DNA from: Acidobacteriota bacterium
GTDB lineage: Bacteria > Acidobacteriota > Terriglobia > UBA7540
Assembly (NCBI GenBank): GCA_003225365.1
Contig: QHZN01000109.1
Location: 1 to 36,360 of the forward strand
DNA length: 36,360 bases
Reading direction: 5' to 3'
A program made the translations under genes and the position numbers. Each line of letters starts with the position of its first letter. Positions within the stretch are counted from its first letter, which is position 1. A model generated the notes under the pieces. That model searched no databases, had not been told where the DNA came from, and worked only from the letters and a program-made list of their open reading frames with translations. Shown in pieces: positions 24,364 to 31,099 of this stretch.

Positions 24364-24767
24364 AAAAAGCGAGATCCGGTGATCGCGGTTCGGGCGCGAA
24401 AGGCAACCTCGTCCCGAAGAACGTGGACGAATATCTCGCAGGCGTCCCGGAACCCGCCCGCAACACCTTGAACAAACTTCGCGCGGCGATTCGGTCCGCT
24501 CTGCCACCAGAGGCTACCGAGACCATCAGCTATCGAATTCCTGCGTTCAAGCACAAAGGAGTGCTGGTGTGGTTCGCCGCGTTTTCGAACCACTGCAGTT
24601 TGTTCCCCACGGCCTCGGTTGTCAAAGCGTTTAAGAACGACCTTAAGGGCTTCTCCACATCCAAAGGGACCATCCACTTCCCCGCGGACAAGCCATTGCC
24701 GACCGCACTCGTTAAGAGACTGGTGAAGGCGCGGGTCGCGCAGAACGAACACAAGAACAAGCGCTGA
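24360..24767 (+). CDS. DUF1801/YdhG-like (PF08818) protein
   Basis: 135 residues from the ATG at 24360. Family features: VDEYLAGVPEPARNTLNKLR, AAIRSALPPEATETISYRIP, AFKHKGVLVWFAAFSNHCSL, KGFSTSKGTIHFPADKPLP and LVKRLVKARVAQN. Both the segment ISYRxPAFKxxGxLVxFAAFxxHxxLFP and the terminal GTIxFPxDKPLP are diagnostic. The fold is frataxin-like; Bacillus YdhG has been proposed as an iron chaperone, but most members are untested. The first 15 residues are Lys/Arg/Gly-rich and probably disordered. No ribosome site is obvious, so expression may depend on the upstream remnant. The 273 bp after it hold no supported gene. Confidence 0.8.
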   Translation: MKKARSGDRGSGAKGNLVPKNVDEYLAGVPEPARNTLNKLRAAIRSALPPEATETISYRIPAFKHKGVLVWFAAFSNHCSLFPTASVVKAFKNDLKGFSTSKGTIHFPADKPLPTALVKRLVKARVAQNEHKNKR

Positions 24768-25040
24768 TCGTGCTGCCTTCGGGACCAGTACATGTGTCGA
24801 AGACAGTCGGCTGCCCCCCTAGCGCTCAGGACGAACCCGCTCGCCGCAAAGACTTCTTTTTCGCGGAAGCCTGCTCCGCAGACTTTTGTTCTCGGCGCAT
24901 CATACAACCCTGCCCGGGAATTTTCGAAACCCCCGGTTACGTTCGCCGGAATGAGGGGAAAGCCTCTACATCAGGGGCGGGGGGTAAACCCGCTTCTTGG
25001 CGCGGAGCGCATTTTCAGGCCGGTTTCCTTCAGGCCAAAG

Positions 25041-26219
25041 TTAGAAGTCAAGAGCTTGCTCGAGGTCGCTCAGCAAGTCCTCAGCGGCTTCGACGCCGAC
25101 CGAAAGGCGGACCAGGCCGTCGGTGACGCCGATGGCGAGGCGCTGCTCGCGCGGGACAGCGCGGTGGCTGGTCGAGGCGGAATGGACGATGAGTGAGCGT
25201 GTGTCGCCCAGGCTGGCCGCTCGCGCAAAAAGCTTCACCCGGTCCATCACTTTTTTGCCGCCGTCGTAGCCGCCCGTCACCTCGAAGCTCATCATCGCGC
25301 CAAAGCCCTTCATCTGTTTCTTCGCAATGTCGTGGCCGGGATGCTCGGGCAAGCCGGGATAGTTCACGCGTCGGACTTGTGAGTGGCGGGCGAGGAATTC
25401 GGCGACCTTCTGCGCGTTGGCGCAATGCGCCGGCATGCGCAGGTGGAGCGTATGAATGCCGCGCAAAATCAGCCAGGCGTTGAAGGGGCTCATGACGCCG
25501 CCAAAGTCGCGCAGGACTTCGTGGCTGAGTTCCTGGATGTAATCCTTGGGGCCGACGATGGCGCCGCCCATGGCATCGCCGTGGCCGCAAAGGTATTTGG
25601 TGGCGGAGTGCACCGCCACGGTCACGCCCAGCGCGAGCGGCTGCTGCAATGCCGGCGAGGCAAAGGTATTGTCAATCATCGTCGGAATGTTGTGGGAGCG
25701 GCCCACCCGCGCAAGACCCGCGATGTCGAGAATCTGGAGCACCGGGTTCGAGGGCGTCTCGAAATAGATCAGGCGCGTGTTACCGCGGATGGCTTTTTCA
25801 AAGTCCTCGGGCCGGGTGGAATCCACGAACGTGGTCGAGGCGCCCATGCCCGGAAGCTTCTTATTGAGAAAATTGTATGCCGCGCCGTAGAGCGAGCGCG
25901 CCGCGACGACGTGGCCGCCTTGCTGAACGTAGCCGAGGATGGCCGTCGAGATGGCCGCCATGCCGGAGGAGGCGACGAGCGCCGCTTCGCCGCCTTCGAG
26001 TGCCGCAAGCTTTTCTTCCAGCGCGCGCAGTGTCGGGTTGCCGTAGCGCGTGTACATGTACCCGAATTTTTCTTCGCCGTACACGGCGGCCATTTCGTCG
26101 GAGGTGGGGGAGACGAACGTCGTTGACTGATATATCGGCGTGTCGAGCGCGCCGGTGACAGGGCAAGGAGCCTCTCCGGCGTGGATGGCCTGGGTCGCAA
26201 ATTGATAATGGTTTTTCAT
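25041..26219 (-). CDS. Cys/Met-metabolism PLP enzyme (methionine gamma-lyase / cystathionine gamma-synthase type)
   Basis: 392 residues from the ATG at 26219, with GAGGTG 4-5 nt upstream; a longer open frame upstream of this ATG has no homology. The family core is complete: FATQAIHAGEAPCPVTGALD, TPIYQSTTFVSPTSDEMAAV, the PLP-phosphate Tyr/Arg in YTRYGNPT, LVASSGMAAISTAIL, YFETPSNPVLQILDI, the Schiff-base Lys208 in HSATKYLCGHGD, MRMPAHCANAQ-like helices and GLVRLSVGVEAAEDLLSDL. The SLGDTRSLIVHSASTSH block resembles methionine gamma-lyase, but the active-site Cys of that enzyme (LYGC) is Ala here. Cystathionine gamma-synthase or O-acetylhomoserine sulfhydrylase activity is therefore equally possible. 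A hairpin next to the ribosome site may affect its translation. Confidence 0.85.
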   Translation of the reverse strand: MKNHYQFATQAIHAGEAPCPVTGALDTPIYQSTTFVSPTSDEMAAVYGEEKFGYMYTRYGNPTLRALEEKLAALEGGEAALVASSGMAAISTAILGYVQQGGHVVAARSLYGAAYNFLNKKLPGMGASTTFVDSTRPEDFEKAIRGNTRLIYFETPSNPVLQILDIAGLARVGRSHNIPTMIDNTFASPALQQPLALGVTVAVHSATKYLCGHGDAMGGAIVGPKDYIQELSHEVLRDFGGVMSPFNAWLILRGIHTLHLRMPAHCANAQKVAEFLARHSQVRRVNYPGLPEHPGHDIAKKQMKGFGAMMSFEVTGGYDGGKKVMDRVKLFARAASLGDTRSLIVHSASTSHRAVPREQRLAIGVTDGLVRLSVGVEAAEDLLSDLEQALDF

Positions 26220-26221
26220 CG

Positions 26222-26234
26222 AGCACCTCGTGCT
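26222..26234 (-). promoter_or_regulatory. Perfect hairpin AGCAC-GAG-GTGCT covering the ribosome-binding region
   Basis: In the minus-strand leader of the PLP enzyme the 13-nt inverted repeat has a 5-bp stem and a GAG loop. It includes the only Shine-Dalgarno candidate (GAGGTG) and ends 2 nt before the ATG. It could damp initiation, but the stem is short and no known riboswitch fold was recognised upstream. Confidence 0.3.
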
Positions 26235-26423
26235 TTGGTTTCGCCCTGAAGGCGGCGAAGGAGGAAGCGTAACTCGCCCGGCCCGCAATGAAAAGAGCCA
26301 GTTCCACGGAAAAACGCGAAGCCATGCGGAGGCCTCGACCGAGTGAAGCGCCGGTTTCGCCTCGCTGGACATTGGGGCTCGAACTGAATAGACTTTCGAG
26401 GAGGAGGAACCGGGAGGTGAACT

Positions 26424-26594
26424 ATGGCGCATTGTCCGGAATGCTCGGCAGAGATCGACGTGGACGAGGATGCCGAGGAAGGCCAAAGGGTCGAATGCCC
26501 CGATTGCAACGCGGCGCTCGAAATCTTGAGCACCAATCCCGTGGAGTTGGTGACGGTGTCCGAGTCGGATGAAGAGGAAGAAGGGAGTTGGTGA
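26424..26594 (+). CDS. LysW-like zinc-ribbon amino-group carrier protein, without the usual C-terminal EDWGE
   Basis: A 56-residue protein; the ATG at 26424 follows GGAGGT by 5 nt. The sequence MAHCPECSAEIDVDEDAEEG, QRVECPDCNAALEILSTNPV, ELVTVSESDEEEEGSW fits LysW/ArgW carriers: two CPxC pairs bind zinc, and an acidic tail normally ends EDWGE, whose last Glu is loaded with alpha-aminoadipate or glutamate by LysX. Here the tail stops at GSW, so the acceptor Glu is absent. No lysX, lysY or lysZ is in the window. It may be a diverged carrier, a zinc-ribbon protein with another role or a slightly damaged lysW. It is divergent from the PLP enzyme and is followed by a secreted protein gene 4 nt later. 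Confidence 0.7.
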   Translation: MAHCPECSAEIDVDEDAEEGQRVECPDCNAALEILSTNPVELVTVSESDEEEEGSW

Positions 26595-26598
26595 CGGG

Positions 26599-27027
26599 AT
26601 GGGAACGGCGTCGAATTCCAAGCGACTACGAGTCTCTTATCCCCTGCGCGCTGTGTGGAGGCCTAGGACCTTGCGCGTTCTGCTGGCGCTTGCCGCGTTA
26701 ATGGTGGCTGTGGCGCCCGCTCCCGCTTTTCGGCCGAAGAAAAGGAAACCCGTTCTTAAAGACGTCCAGGGCCTGGTGCTGGACTCGGCAAATAACGCGG
26801 TCGCCGGCGCCGCGGTGGAAATGAAAGACGTTCAGTCGGGAAAGACCATCGCCAATTATTCCGACAGCGCCGGGCATTATCAGTTTACAGATCTCGACCG
26901 CAACCACGACTATGAAATTCGCGCGACCTTTAAGAATCTGGCTTCGGAAGTCCGCAAGGTCAGCTCGTTCGACAACCGCAATACCATTCCCATGAACCTG
27001 ACGCTCGCGCCCGCCCCTGCGAAGTAA
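26599..27027 (+). CDS. Secreted protein with a carboxypeptidase regulatory-like (CarboxypepD_reg) domain
   Basis: 142 residues from the ATG at 26599, 4 nt after the LysW-like stop. A signal/anchor segment (LRVLLALAALMVAVAPAPAF) is followed by a basic stretch (RPKKRKPVLK) and one beta-sandwich: VQGLVLDSANNAVAGAAVEM, DVQSGKTIANYSDSAGHYQF and TDLDRNHDYEIRATFKNLAS. This is the CarboxypepD_reg/DUF2012-like pattern G-x-V-x-D-xx-xx-x-V-xGAxVx...T-D-xx-GxYxFxxL. Short single-domain versions are abundant in Acidobacteriota; they are probably periplasmic or cell-surface binding modules of unknown ligand. It may share a transcript with the LysW-like gene. Confidence 0.7.
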   Translation: MGTASNSKRLRVSYPLRAVWRPRTLRVLLALAALMVAVAPAPAFRPKKRKPVLKDVQGLVLDSANNAVAGAAVEMKDVQSGKTIANYSDSAGHYQFTDLDRNHDYEIRATFKNLASEVRKVSSFDNRNTIPMNLTLAPAPAK

Positions 27028-27030
27028 AGT

Positions 27031-27048
27031 GCGGAAAGAATTCTCCGC
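27031..27048. terminator. Weak hairpin between convergent genes
   Basis: GCGGAAAGAATTCTCCGC forms a stem GCGGA/TCCGC with an 8-nt loop in the 36-bp gap between the stops at 27027 and 27064. It could act in both directions, but no U-run follows on either strand, so intrinsic termination is doubtful. Confidence 0.25.
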
Positions 27049-27063
27049 CCCGGCGAGATTCCT

Positions 27064-28302
27064 TCAGCCTTCGAACCGGACCTTCATCACGCGGCGTCCG
27101 ACTTTCAAGACCGCGATGGGAAAATTCCGCGGGTCGAATTCCCAGGTGGGATCGCTCAGGCGCTGCCAATTTGGCGGGTCGGATTCGCCGGCACTCATGT
27201 AGACCGCGCCTTCTTTGATTTTCCGCTGGGCCAGCGTGTTGTTTTCGGTCAGCCCGAGATTCGTCAAAAGACGAAAGAGCTTGATTGGGCTGAGCGAACT
27301 GAAGGTCTTGGCCTCGAGGTTGGATGGCAGCGCCTTTCCCTGGAACTGAGCCTCCCAGTCCGCCTGAGCTTGCTCGGCGGCCAGTTCGCCGTGGAAGTCC
27401 CCGGCGATTCGGCGCGCGAGCTCCTTCTTGAGGTCCATAGGATGAGCGCCGCCGCCGTTCGCCGCATCCTTCATGCCCTGGATTTCCGGCTGGCCCAGGT
27501 CGGTCAGGAGCAGGTAGTAGCGCCACATCAAATCGTCCGAGATGGACATCAGCTTGCCAAACATTTCGCCTGGCGTTTCGGCAATGCCAACGTAGTTTCC
27601 GAGCGATTTGGACATTTTTTGCACGCCGTCCAGGCCCTCAAGCAGCGGCATGGTCATGATGATCTGCGGCGGCTGGCCGTATTCGGGCTGCAGGGCGCGG
27701 CCGACGAGCAGGTTTAATTTCTGATCCGCGCCGCCGAGCTCGACGTCGGCTGCGAGCGCCACCGAGTCGTAGCCCATGACCAGCGGATAAATGAGCTCGT
27801 GCACGGAGAGGGGTTGGTGCTCCTTCATGCGCTTCGCAAAATCGTCCCGCTCGAGTATCCGGGCTACGGTGTACTTCGAGCAGAGTTTGACCCAATCGTA
27901 GCTCGTGAGTTTGCCCAGCCAGCGGCTGTTGAAGTCCACGACGGTCTTTTCGGGGTCGAGGATCTTGAACACCTGTTTCTTGTACGTTTCCGCGTTGGCG
28001 GCGATTTCTTCGGGCGTCATGGGCGGGCGCGTCGCGTTTTGGCCCGAGGGGTCGCCGATGAGCCCGGTGAAATCGCCGATGAGAAAAATCACCGTATGGC
28101 CCAGGATCTGAAAATGTTTGAGCTTCTGAATAAGAACGGTGTGACCGAGGTGAAGGTCGGGCGCGGTCGGATCGAACCCCGCCTTGACGCGCAGCGGCTT
28201 CGCGGCCGCGGCCGAGCGCTCCAGGCGCGCGCGCAGCTCTTCAACGCGAATCGTCTCTTCTGCGCCTTTGGTCAAGTAAGCGACTTGTTCGTCGAGAGTC
28301 AT
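27064..28302 (-). CDS. tyrS: Tyrosyl-tRNA synthetase
   Basis: 412 residues from the ATG at 28302. A class I synthetase with the HLGH signature at 51-54 (APDLHLGHTVLIQKLKHFQ) and KMSKS at 229-233 (GVQKMSKSLGNYVGI). The tyrosine pocket is marked by SYDWVKLCSKYTVARIL and the segment GGADQKLNLLVGR. The C-terminal S4-like RNA-binding domain is present (LFRLLTNLGLTENNTLAQRK, then IKEGAVYM and VLKVGRRVMKVRF). It charges tRNA-Tyr in the cytoplasm, and the sequence belongs to the TyrZ-like branch. The start codon overlaps the stop of the small RHH gene (ATGA), so the two are translationally coupled. No T-box leader was seen. Confidence 0.93.
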   Translation of the reverse strand: MTLDEQVAYLTKGAEETIRVEELRARLERSAAAAKPLRVKAGFDPTAPDLHLGHTVLIQKLKHFQILGHTVIFLIGDFTGLIGDPSGQNATRPPMTPEEIAANAETYKKQVFKILDPEKTVVDFNSRWLGKLTSYDWVKLCSKYTVARILERDDFAKRMKEHQPLSVHELIYPLVMGYDSVALAADVELGGADQKLNLLVGRALQPEYGQPPQIIMTMPLLEGLDGVQKMSKSLGNYVGIAETPGEMFGKLMSISDDLMWRYYLLLTDLGQPEIQGMKDAANGGGAHPMDLKKELARRIAGDFHGELAAEQAQADWEAQFQGKALPSNLEAKTFSSLSPIKLFRLLTNLGLTENNTLAQRKIKEGAVYMSAGESDPPNWQRLSDPTWEFDPRNFPIAVLKVGRRVMKVRFEG

Positions 28303-28463
28303 GGGATCTCGCTCGGCCGGGATTCCCCAAGTCCCTCGAGATGCTGGATTGCCAGCGCGGCGACTGCGCTCCGTGAGATCTTGCGCCTCTTTGCCAGCAG
28401 ATTCATGCGACGCAGCGTTTCTTTATCCACGCTGATAGATACCCGCACTTTTTTATTTTTCAT
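28299..28463 (-). CDS. Small ribbon-helix-helix protein overlapping tyrS
   Basis: 54 residues from the ATG at 28463: MKNKKVRVSISVDKETLRRM, NLLAKRRKISRSAVAALAIQ, HLEGLGESRPSEIP. The strand KVRVSISVD, helix KETLRRMNLLAKRR and turn-helix KISRSAVAALAIQHLE are a textbook CopG/Arc-type ribbon-helix-helix. A longer upstream frame has no homology, so the ATG is preferred, though its ribosome site is weak. The last bases (TGA) overlap the tyrS ATG by 4 nt. The next genes upstream on the strand form a MazF/RHH module, so this could be a second antitoxin-like repressor; no toxin is directly attached to it. Confidence 0.65.
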   Translation of the reverse strand: MKNKKVRVSISVDKETLRRMNLLAKRRKISRSAVAALAIQHLEGLGESRPSEIP

Positions 28464-28531
28464 AATCTGCCGGTTGAATTCATTCAAGCCGCTCCGCGCG
28501 CAAGAGTTTTCGCAACGAGCCCGCGCCACGC

Positions 28532-28855
28532 TCAGGCGACGAGTTCAAACAGGCCCTCAATGACCTGCTCCATTTCCTCTGGGCTTACCCGGCCCAGACG
28601 CTTGCCCAGACGGGCCGTAGATAAGAGGCGAACCTGCGAGATTTTTACCCACGAGGGCTTCGGAAGCCGCGGAGTTTCGAGCTTGAGCGCCAGCGGCAGC
28701 GCCACCCTTTGTGGCCGACTGGTGATGGCGAGGGCGATCACCGCGCCGGAGCGCTCGTTGAACGTGTCGTGGCTGATGACCAGTACGGGCCGAACGCCCG
28801 CCTGCTCGTGGTCGCACGTGGGGTCGAGGTCCGCCCGGAAAATTTCCCCCCTCAG
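28532..28855 (-). CDS. MazF/PemK-family toxin (probable CTG start)
   Basis: The reading frame open from 28855 encodes about 107 residues: RGEIFRADLDPTCDHEQAGV, RPVLVISHDTFNERSGAVIA, LAITSRPQRVALPLALKLE, WVKISQVRLLSTARLGKRLG and VSPEEMEQVIEGLFELVA. These are the family motifs (RGEI..ADLDP....E..G.RPVLVIS.D..N; WVK..Q.R....RL). MazF proteins are mRNA-cleaving endoribonucleases. No ATG or GTG precedes the conserved start: the best candidate is CTG at 28855, overlapping the antitoxin stop as CTGA, where ATGA is usual. A start at the internal GTG (28741) would delete the first third of the fold. The toxin may be weakly translated or silenced by that codon. Confidence 0.7.
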   Translation of the reverse strand: MRGEIFRADLDPTCDHEQAGVRPVLVISHDTFNERSGAVIALAITSRPQRVALPLALKLETPRLPKPSWVKISQVRLLSTARLGKRLGRVSPEEMEQVIEGLFELVA

Positions 28856-29091
28856 TATTCGGGCCAGGGAATCTCTCCCGCGAAGAATTCCTCAGCGAGG
28901 TCCTGCTCTTCCTTCGGGTCGAGCTTGGCGAGTTCCTGGAGGAGCCGCTTGTGCTTGTGACGGGCCGTCATTTCGGCTAGCGCCATCTGAATGGCGCGGC
29001 TCCGGCTCGGGAAGCGGCCTTGCTTCACCCAGTGGTCAACCTCCCGAAGCGTTTCCTTTTCCAATGTAATCGCGATCTTGGCAGTGCTCAT
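28852..29091 (-). CDS. Ribbon-helix-helix antitoxin paired with the MazF-like toxin
   Basis: 79 residues from the ATG at 29091. The RHH core is MSTAKIAITLEKETLREVDH, then WVKQGRFPSRSRAIQMALAE; the acidic, toxin-binding tail is LQELAKLDPKEEQDLAEEFF and AGEIPWPEY. The type, length and position directly before a MazF reading frame match the type II RHH-MazF arrangement, in which the antitoxin dimer blocks the toxin and represses its own promoter. A perfect 19-bp inverted repeat starts 3 bp upstream of the ATG and is the likely operator. There is no Shine-Dalgarno between operator and ATG, so the message may be leaderless. Confidence 0.75.
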   Translation of the reverse strand: MSTAKIAITLEKETLREVDHWVKQGRFPSRSRAIQMALAEMTARHKHKRLLQELAKLDPKEEQDLAEEFFAGEIPWPEY

Positions 29092-29093
29092 CG

Positions 29094-29112
29094 GTATGAT
29101 AATTTATCATAC
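29094..29112. promoter_or_regulatory. Toxin-antitoxin operator/promoter: perfect inverted repeat GTATGATAA-T-TTATCATAC
   Basis: Nine-base arms with one central base, no mismatch, AT-rich in a GC-rich surrounding. It ends 3 bp before the antitoxin ATG at 29091. On the minus strand TATCAT can serve as a -10 element whose start point would fall at or next to the ATG, so repressor and RNA polymerase would compete for the same bases. Confidence 0.7.
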
Positions 29113-29139
29113 TCGAGGGGCTCCGTCTATCGTCGCGCC

Positions 29140-29742
29140 TCATTTCCTGAGGACAGCCCGCCGGCCCACGACCTCAATGCGGTCCTCGAGCAGGAGGCGG
29201 ATCGCTTCGGAATAGATGCGATGCTCTTCGGCGAGGATACGCGCGGCAAGGGTCTCCTCGGTGTCGTCGTCCCTTACCGCCACGGCGGCCTGGCAGACGA
29301 TTGGCCCAGTGTCCACGCCCTCGTCCACAATGTGAACCGTGCAGCCCGTGAGCTTTACGCCGTAATCGAGCGCCTTCTTCTGTGCGTCGAGGCCCGGAAA
29401 GGACGGCAGGAGCGCGGGGTGAATGTTCAAAATCCGCCGCGGAAACTCTCGGATAAACCCGGGGCTCAATATGCGCATGAACCCCGCCAGGCAGACCAGG
29501 TCCACTTGGAAACCCTTCAACACGGCCACCATCTCACGGTCGTAGGCTTCGCGGTCCCTACCTTGGCTTGGGATGACGCGGGTCTCGAATCCCATTTCGC
29601 GAGCCAGCGCCAGTCCTCGCGCCTCTTCGCGGTTGGAAATGACCACGGCAATTCTGGCGGGAATTTTTCCCTCCAAGGCGTTCCGCGCGATGGCCTCGAA
29701 ATTCGAGCCCCGCCCCGAGAGCAGGATGCCCAACTTCTTCAT
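29140..29742 (-). CDS. purN: Phosphoribosylglycinamide formyltransferase (PurN)
   Basis: 200 residues from the ATG at 29742. It transfers formyl from 10-formyl-THF to GAR in step 3 of purine synthesis. Key parts: KKLGILLSGRGSNFEAIARN (phosphate-binding start), AVVISNREEARGL, VCLAGFMRILSPGFI, the catalytic Asn and His in RILNIHPALLPSFPG, and the catalytic Asp in VDEGVDTGPIVCQ. An open frame continues upstream, but its residues (RCAQND and neighbours) are translations of a dispersed repeat, so the internal ATG is preferred even though its ribosome site is weak. It is the last gene of the purF-lepB-purM-purN row; the repeat separates it from purM. Confidence 0.92.
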   Translation of the reverse strand: MKKLGILLSGRGSNFEAIARNALEGKIPARIAVVISNREEARGLALAREMGFETRVIPSQGRDREAYDREMVAVLKGFQVDLVCLAGFMRILSPGFIREFPRRILNIHPALLPSFPGLDAQKKALDYGVKLTGCTVHIVDEGVDTGPIVCQAAVAVRDDDTEETLAARILAEEHRIYSEAIRLLLEDRIEVVGRRAVLRK

Positions 29743-29785
29743 CGCCCAGCCGTCGCCCCGCGCAGGTGTCGAGATGCCTCTGGCC

Positions 29786-29885
29786 ATGTCATTCTGAGCG
29801 CAGCGAAGAATCCCTGCATTTGGTAAATCAGGGCAATACAGAGATCCTTCGTCGTCCCGCAAGACGGGACTCCTCAGGATGACAG
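29786..29885. repeat. Dispersed hairpin repeat between purM and purN
   Basis: The arms TGTCATTCTGAGCGCAGCGAAG and CTCCTCAGGATGACA are imperfect inverted copies enclosing TCCCTGCATTTGGTAAATCA and GATCCTTCGTCGTCCC. The same TGTCATTCTGAG unit occurs inside the two MITE-like elements at 16.2 and 20.7 kb, but this copy lacks their outer TGATGAAAAA termini. It may form an RNA hairpin in the pur transcript. Confidence 0.6.
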
Positions 29886-29932
29886 CCTCGACAGTTTTAC
29901 TGCAACCTACTGGAGCTTGCGCATGCCCCTCC

Positions 29933-30955
29933 TCAAACGTATTTCACGCCCGGACGGCCGCGCGTAACCCGGCCGATAATCCAGAATTTCTCGCGGCTTT
30001 TCGACAGGCGCCAGCCAACCTCTTCCAGATGACTTTCCGCCACGAGGAGTATCATGCCGATTCCCATGTTGAACGTGCGCAGCATATCATCCCGCGGAAC
30101 GTCCCCGCGGCTTTCGATCAAGCGGAAGATCGGTGGGACCGGCCAAGACCCGAGCCGGATTTCGAGTGCGCAGCCGGGGGGGAGAATCCTCGGCGGGTTC
30201 TCTGTGAGCCCGCCGCCGGTGATGTGCGCCATCCCTTTCACCCATCGGGATTCGATGAGCGGCCTGAGGAGCGGCCAATAGCATCGGTGCGGGGCAAGCA
30301 GCTCGCTGCCGAGCGCGCGGCCGAGCTCCGGAATGCGTTCGTCCAGCTTCAGGCCCGCTTGCTCGAGGAGCACTTTTCTCGCGAGCGCGTATCCGTTGGT
30401 GTGGAGTCCTGCGGAGGCAAGGCCCAGGGCGAAGTCGCCGGGCCGGATGCGCTTGCCGGAAATGATCTCGCGCCGGCGGACCCATCCGACGATCGTGCCG
30501 GCAAGGTCGTATTCGTTTTCGGAATAGAAGCCCGGCATCTCCGCCGTCTCCCCGCCGATGAGCGCGCAGCCCGCGCGCCGGCAGGCGCCCGCAACGCCGC
30601 GAACGATTTCCGCGACAACCTCCGGGCGCAGCCTCCCGGTGGCGAGGTAGTCGAGGAAAAACAGCGGCGTCGCGCCGTGCACGGCGATGTCGTTGACCGA
30701 ATGGCGGACAAGGTCGGCGGCGACGCTCGCGTGGCGGTTCATCGCAAAGGCGATCTTGAGTTTGGTTCCTACGCCATCCGTGCTCGCCACGAGCACCGTG
30801 TCGCGCGGCAGGCCCGCGAGCGAGAAGAAGCCGGCGAATGCGCCGATATCCTTCAGGACGCGGGCGTTGAACGTGGTCCGGGCCAGCCGCTTGATTTGTT
30901 TCTTGGCCCGGTTCGCCGCGTCAATCGTCACACCCGCGTCCGCGTATCGCGTCAT
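29933..30955 (-). CDS. purM: Phosphoribosylformylglycinamidine cyclo-ligase (AIR synthetase, PurM)
   Basis: 340 residues from the ATG at 30955. It closes FGAM to AIR with ATP. Conserved parts: YADAGVTIDAANRAKKQIKR at the N-terminus, VLVASTDGVGTKLKIAF, RHSVNDIAVHGATPLFFLDY, ALIGGETAEMPGFYSENEYD and GTIVGWV, LASAGLHTNGYALARKVLLE, MAHITGGGLTENPPRILPPG and TFNMGIGMILLV. All catalytic and nucleotide-binding segments are present and the length is typical. A 4x7-bp tandem repeat lies just upstream of the start. The downstream neighbour is purN, as in many bacteria. Confidence 0.94.
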   Translation of the reverse strand: MTRYADAGVTIDAANRAKKQIKRLARTTFNARVLKDIGAFAGFFSLAGLPRDTVLVASTDGVGTKLKIAFAMNRHASVAADLVRHSVNDIAVHGATPLFFLDYLATGRLRPEVVAEIVRGVAGACRRAGCALIGGETAEMPGFYSENEYDLAGTIVGWVRRREIISGKRIRPGDFALGLASAGLHTNGYALARKVLLEQAGLKLDERIPELGRALGSELLAPHRCYWPLLRPLIESRWVKGMAHITGGGLTENPPRILPPGCALEIRLGSWPVPPIFRLIESRGDVPRDDMLRTFNMGIGMILLVAESHLEEVGWRLSKSREKFWIIGRVTRGRPGVKYV

Positions 30956-30973
30956 GGGCCAGGAATTATATGA

Positions 30974-31001
30974 TGAATGGTGAATTGTGAATGCTGAATG
31001 T
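30974..31001. repeat. Four tandem heptamers TGAATNN upstream of purM
   Basis: TGAATGG, TGAATTG, TGAATGC and TGAATGT lie head to tail, 18 bp before the purM start and inside the lepB-purM gap (30956-31099). Each unit keeps TGAAT and varies in the last two bases. The array could be a protein-binding array or a drifting microsatellite. Confidence 0.6.
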
Positions 31002-31099
31002 CACGGAATCCCACGGGGGAAAGGCGAGGCCCTTGGGAGGCCGCAGCCTTTTCAGGTGCTATCGGTCAGGCATTGAATTCAGGGCTTCGGACCCCGAAC

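Noticed and set aside
25383-26126. 247-codon plus-strand frame over the PLP enzyme
   Set aside because: Antisense shadow of a clearly conserved gene.
26235-26423. SAM riboswitch upstream of the Cys/Met-metabolism enzyme
   Set aside because: The leader shows a TTCGCC/GGCGAA hairpin but none of the conserved SAM-I or SAM-II core sequences; an Infernal search would be decisive.
28303-28530. T-box leader upstream of tyrS
   Set aside because: The region contains the RHH gene and the toxin end; no T-box motif (AGGGTGGNACCGCG) is present.
29879-30973. 364-codon plus-strand frame over purM
   Set aside because: Antisense shadow of a fully conserved purM; the composition is Arg/Glu/Ala-rich without domains.
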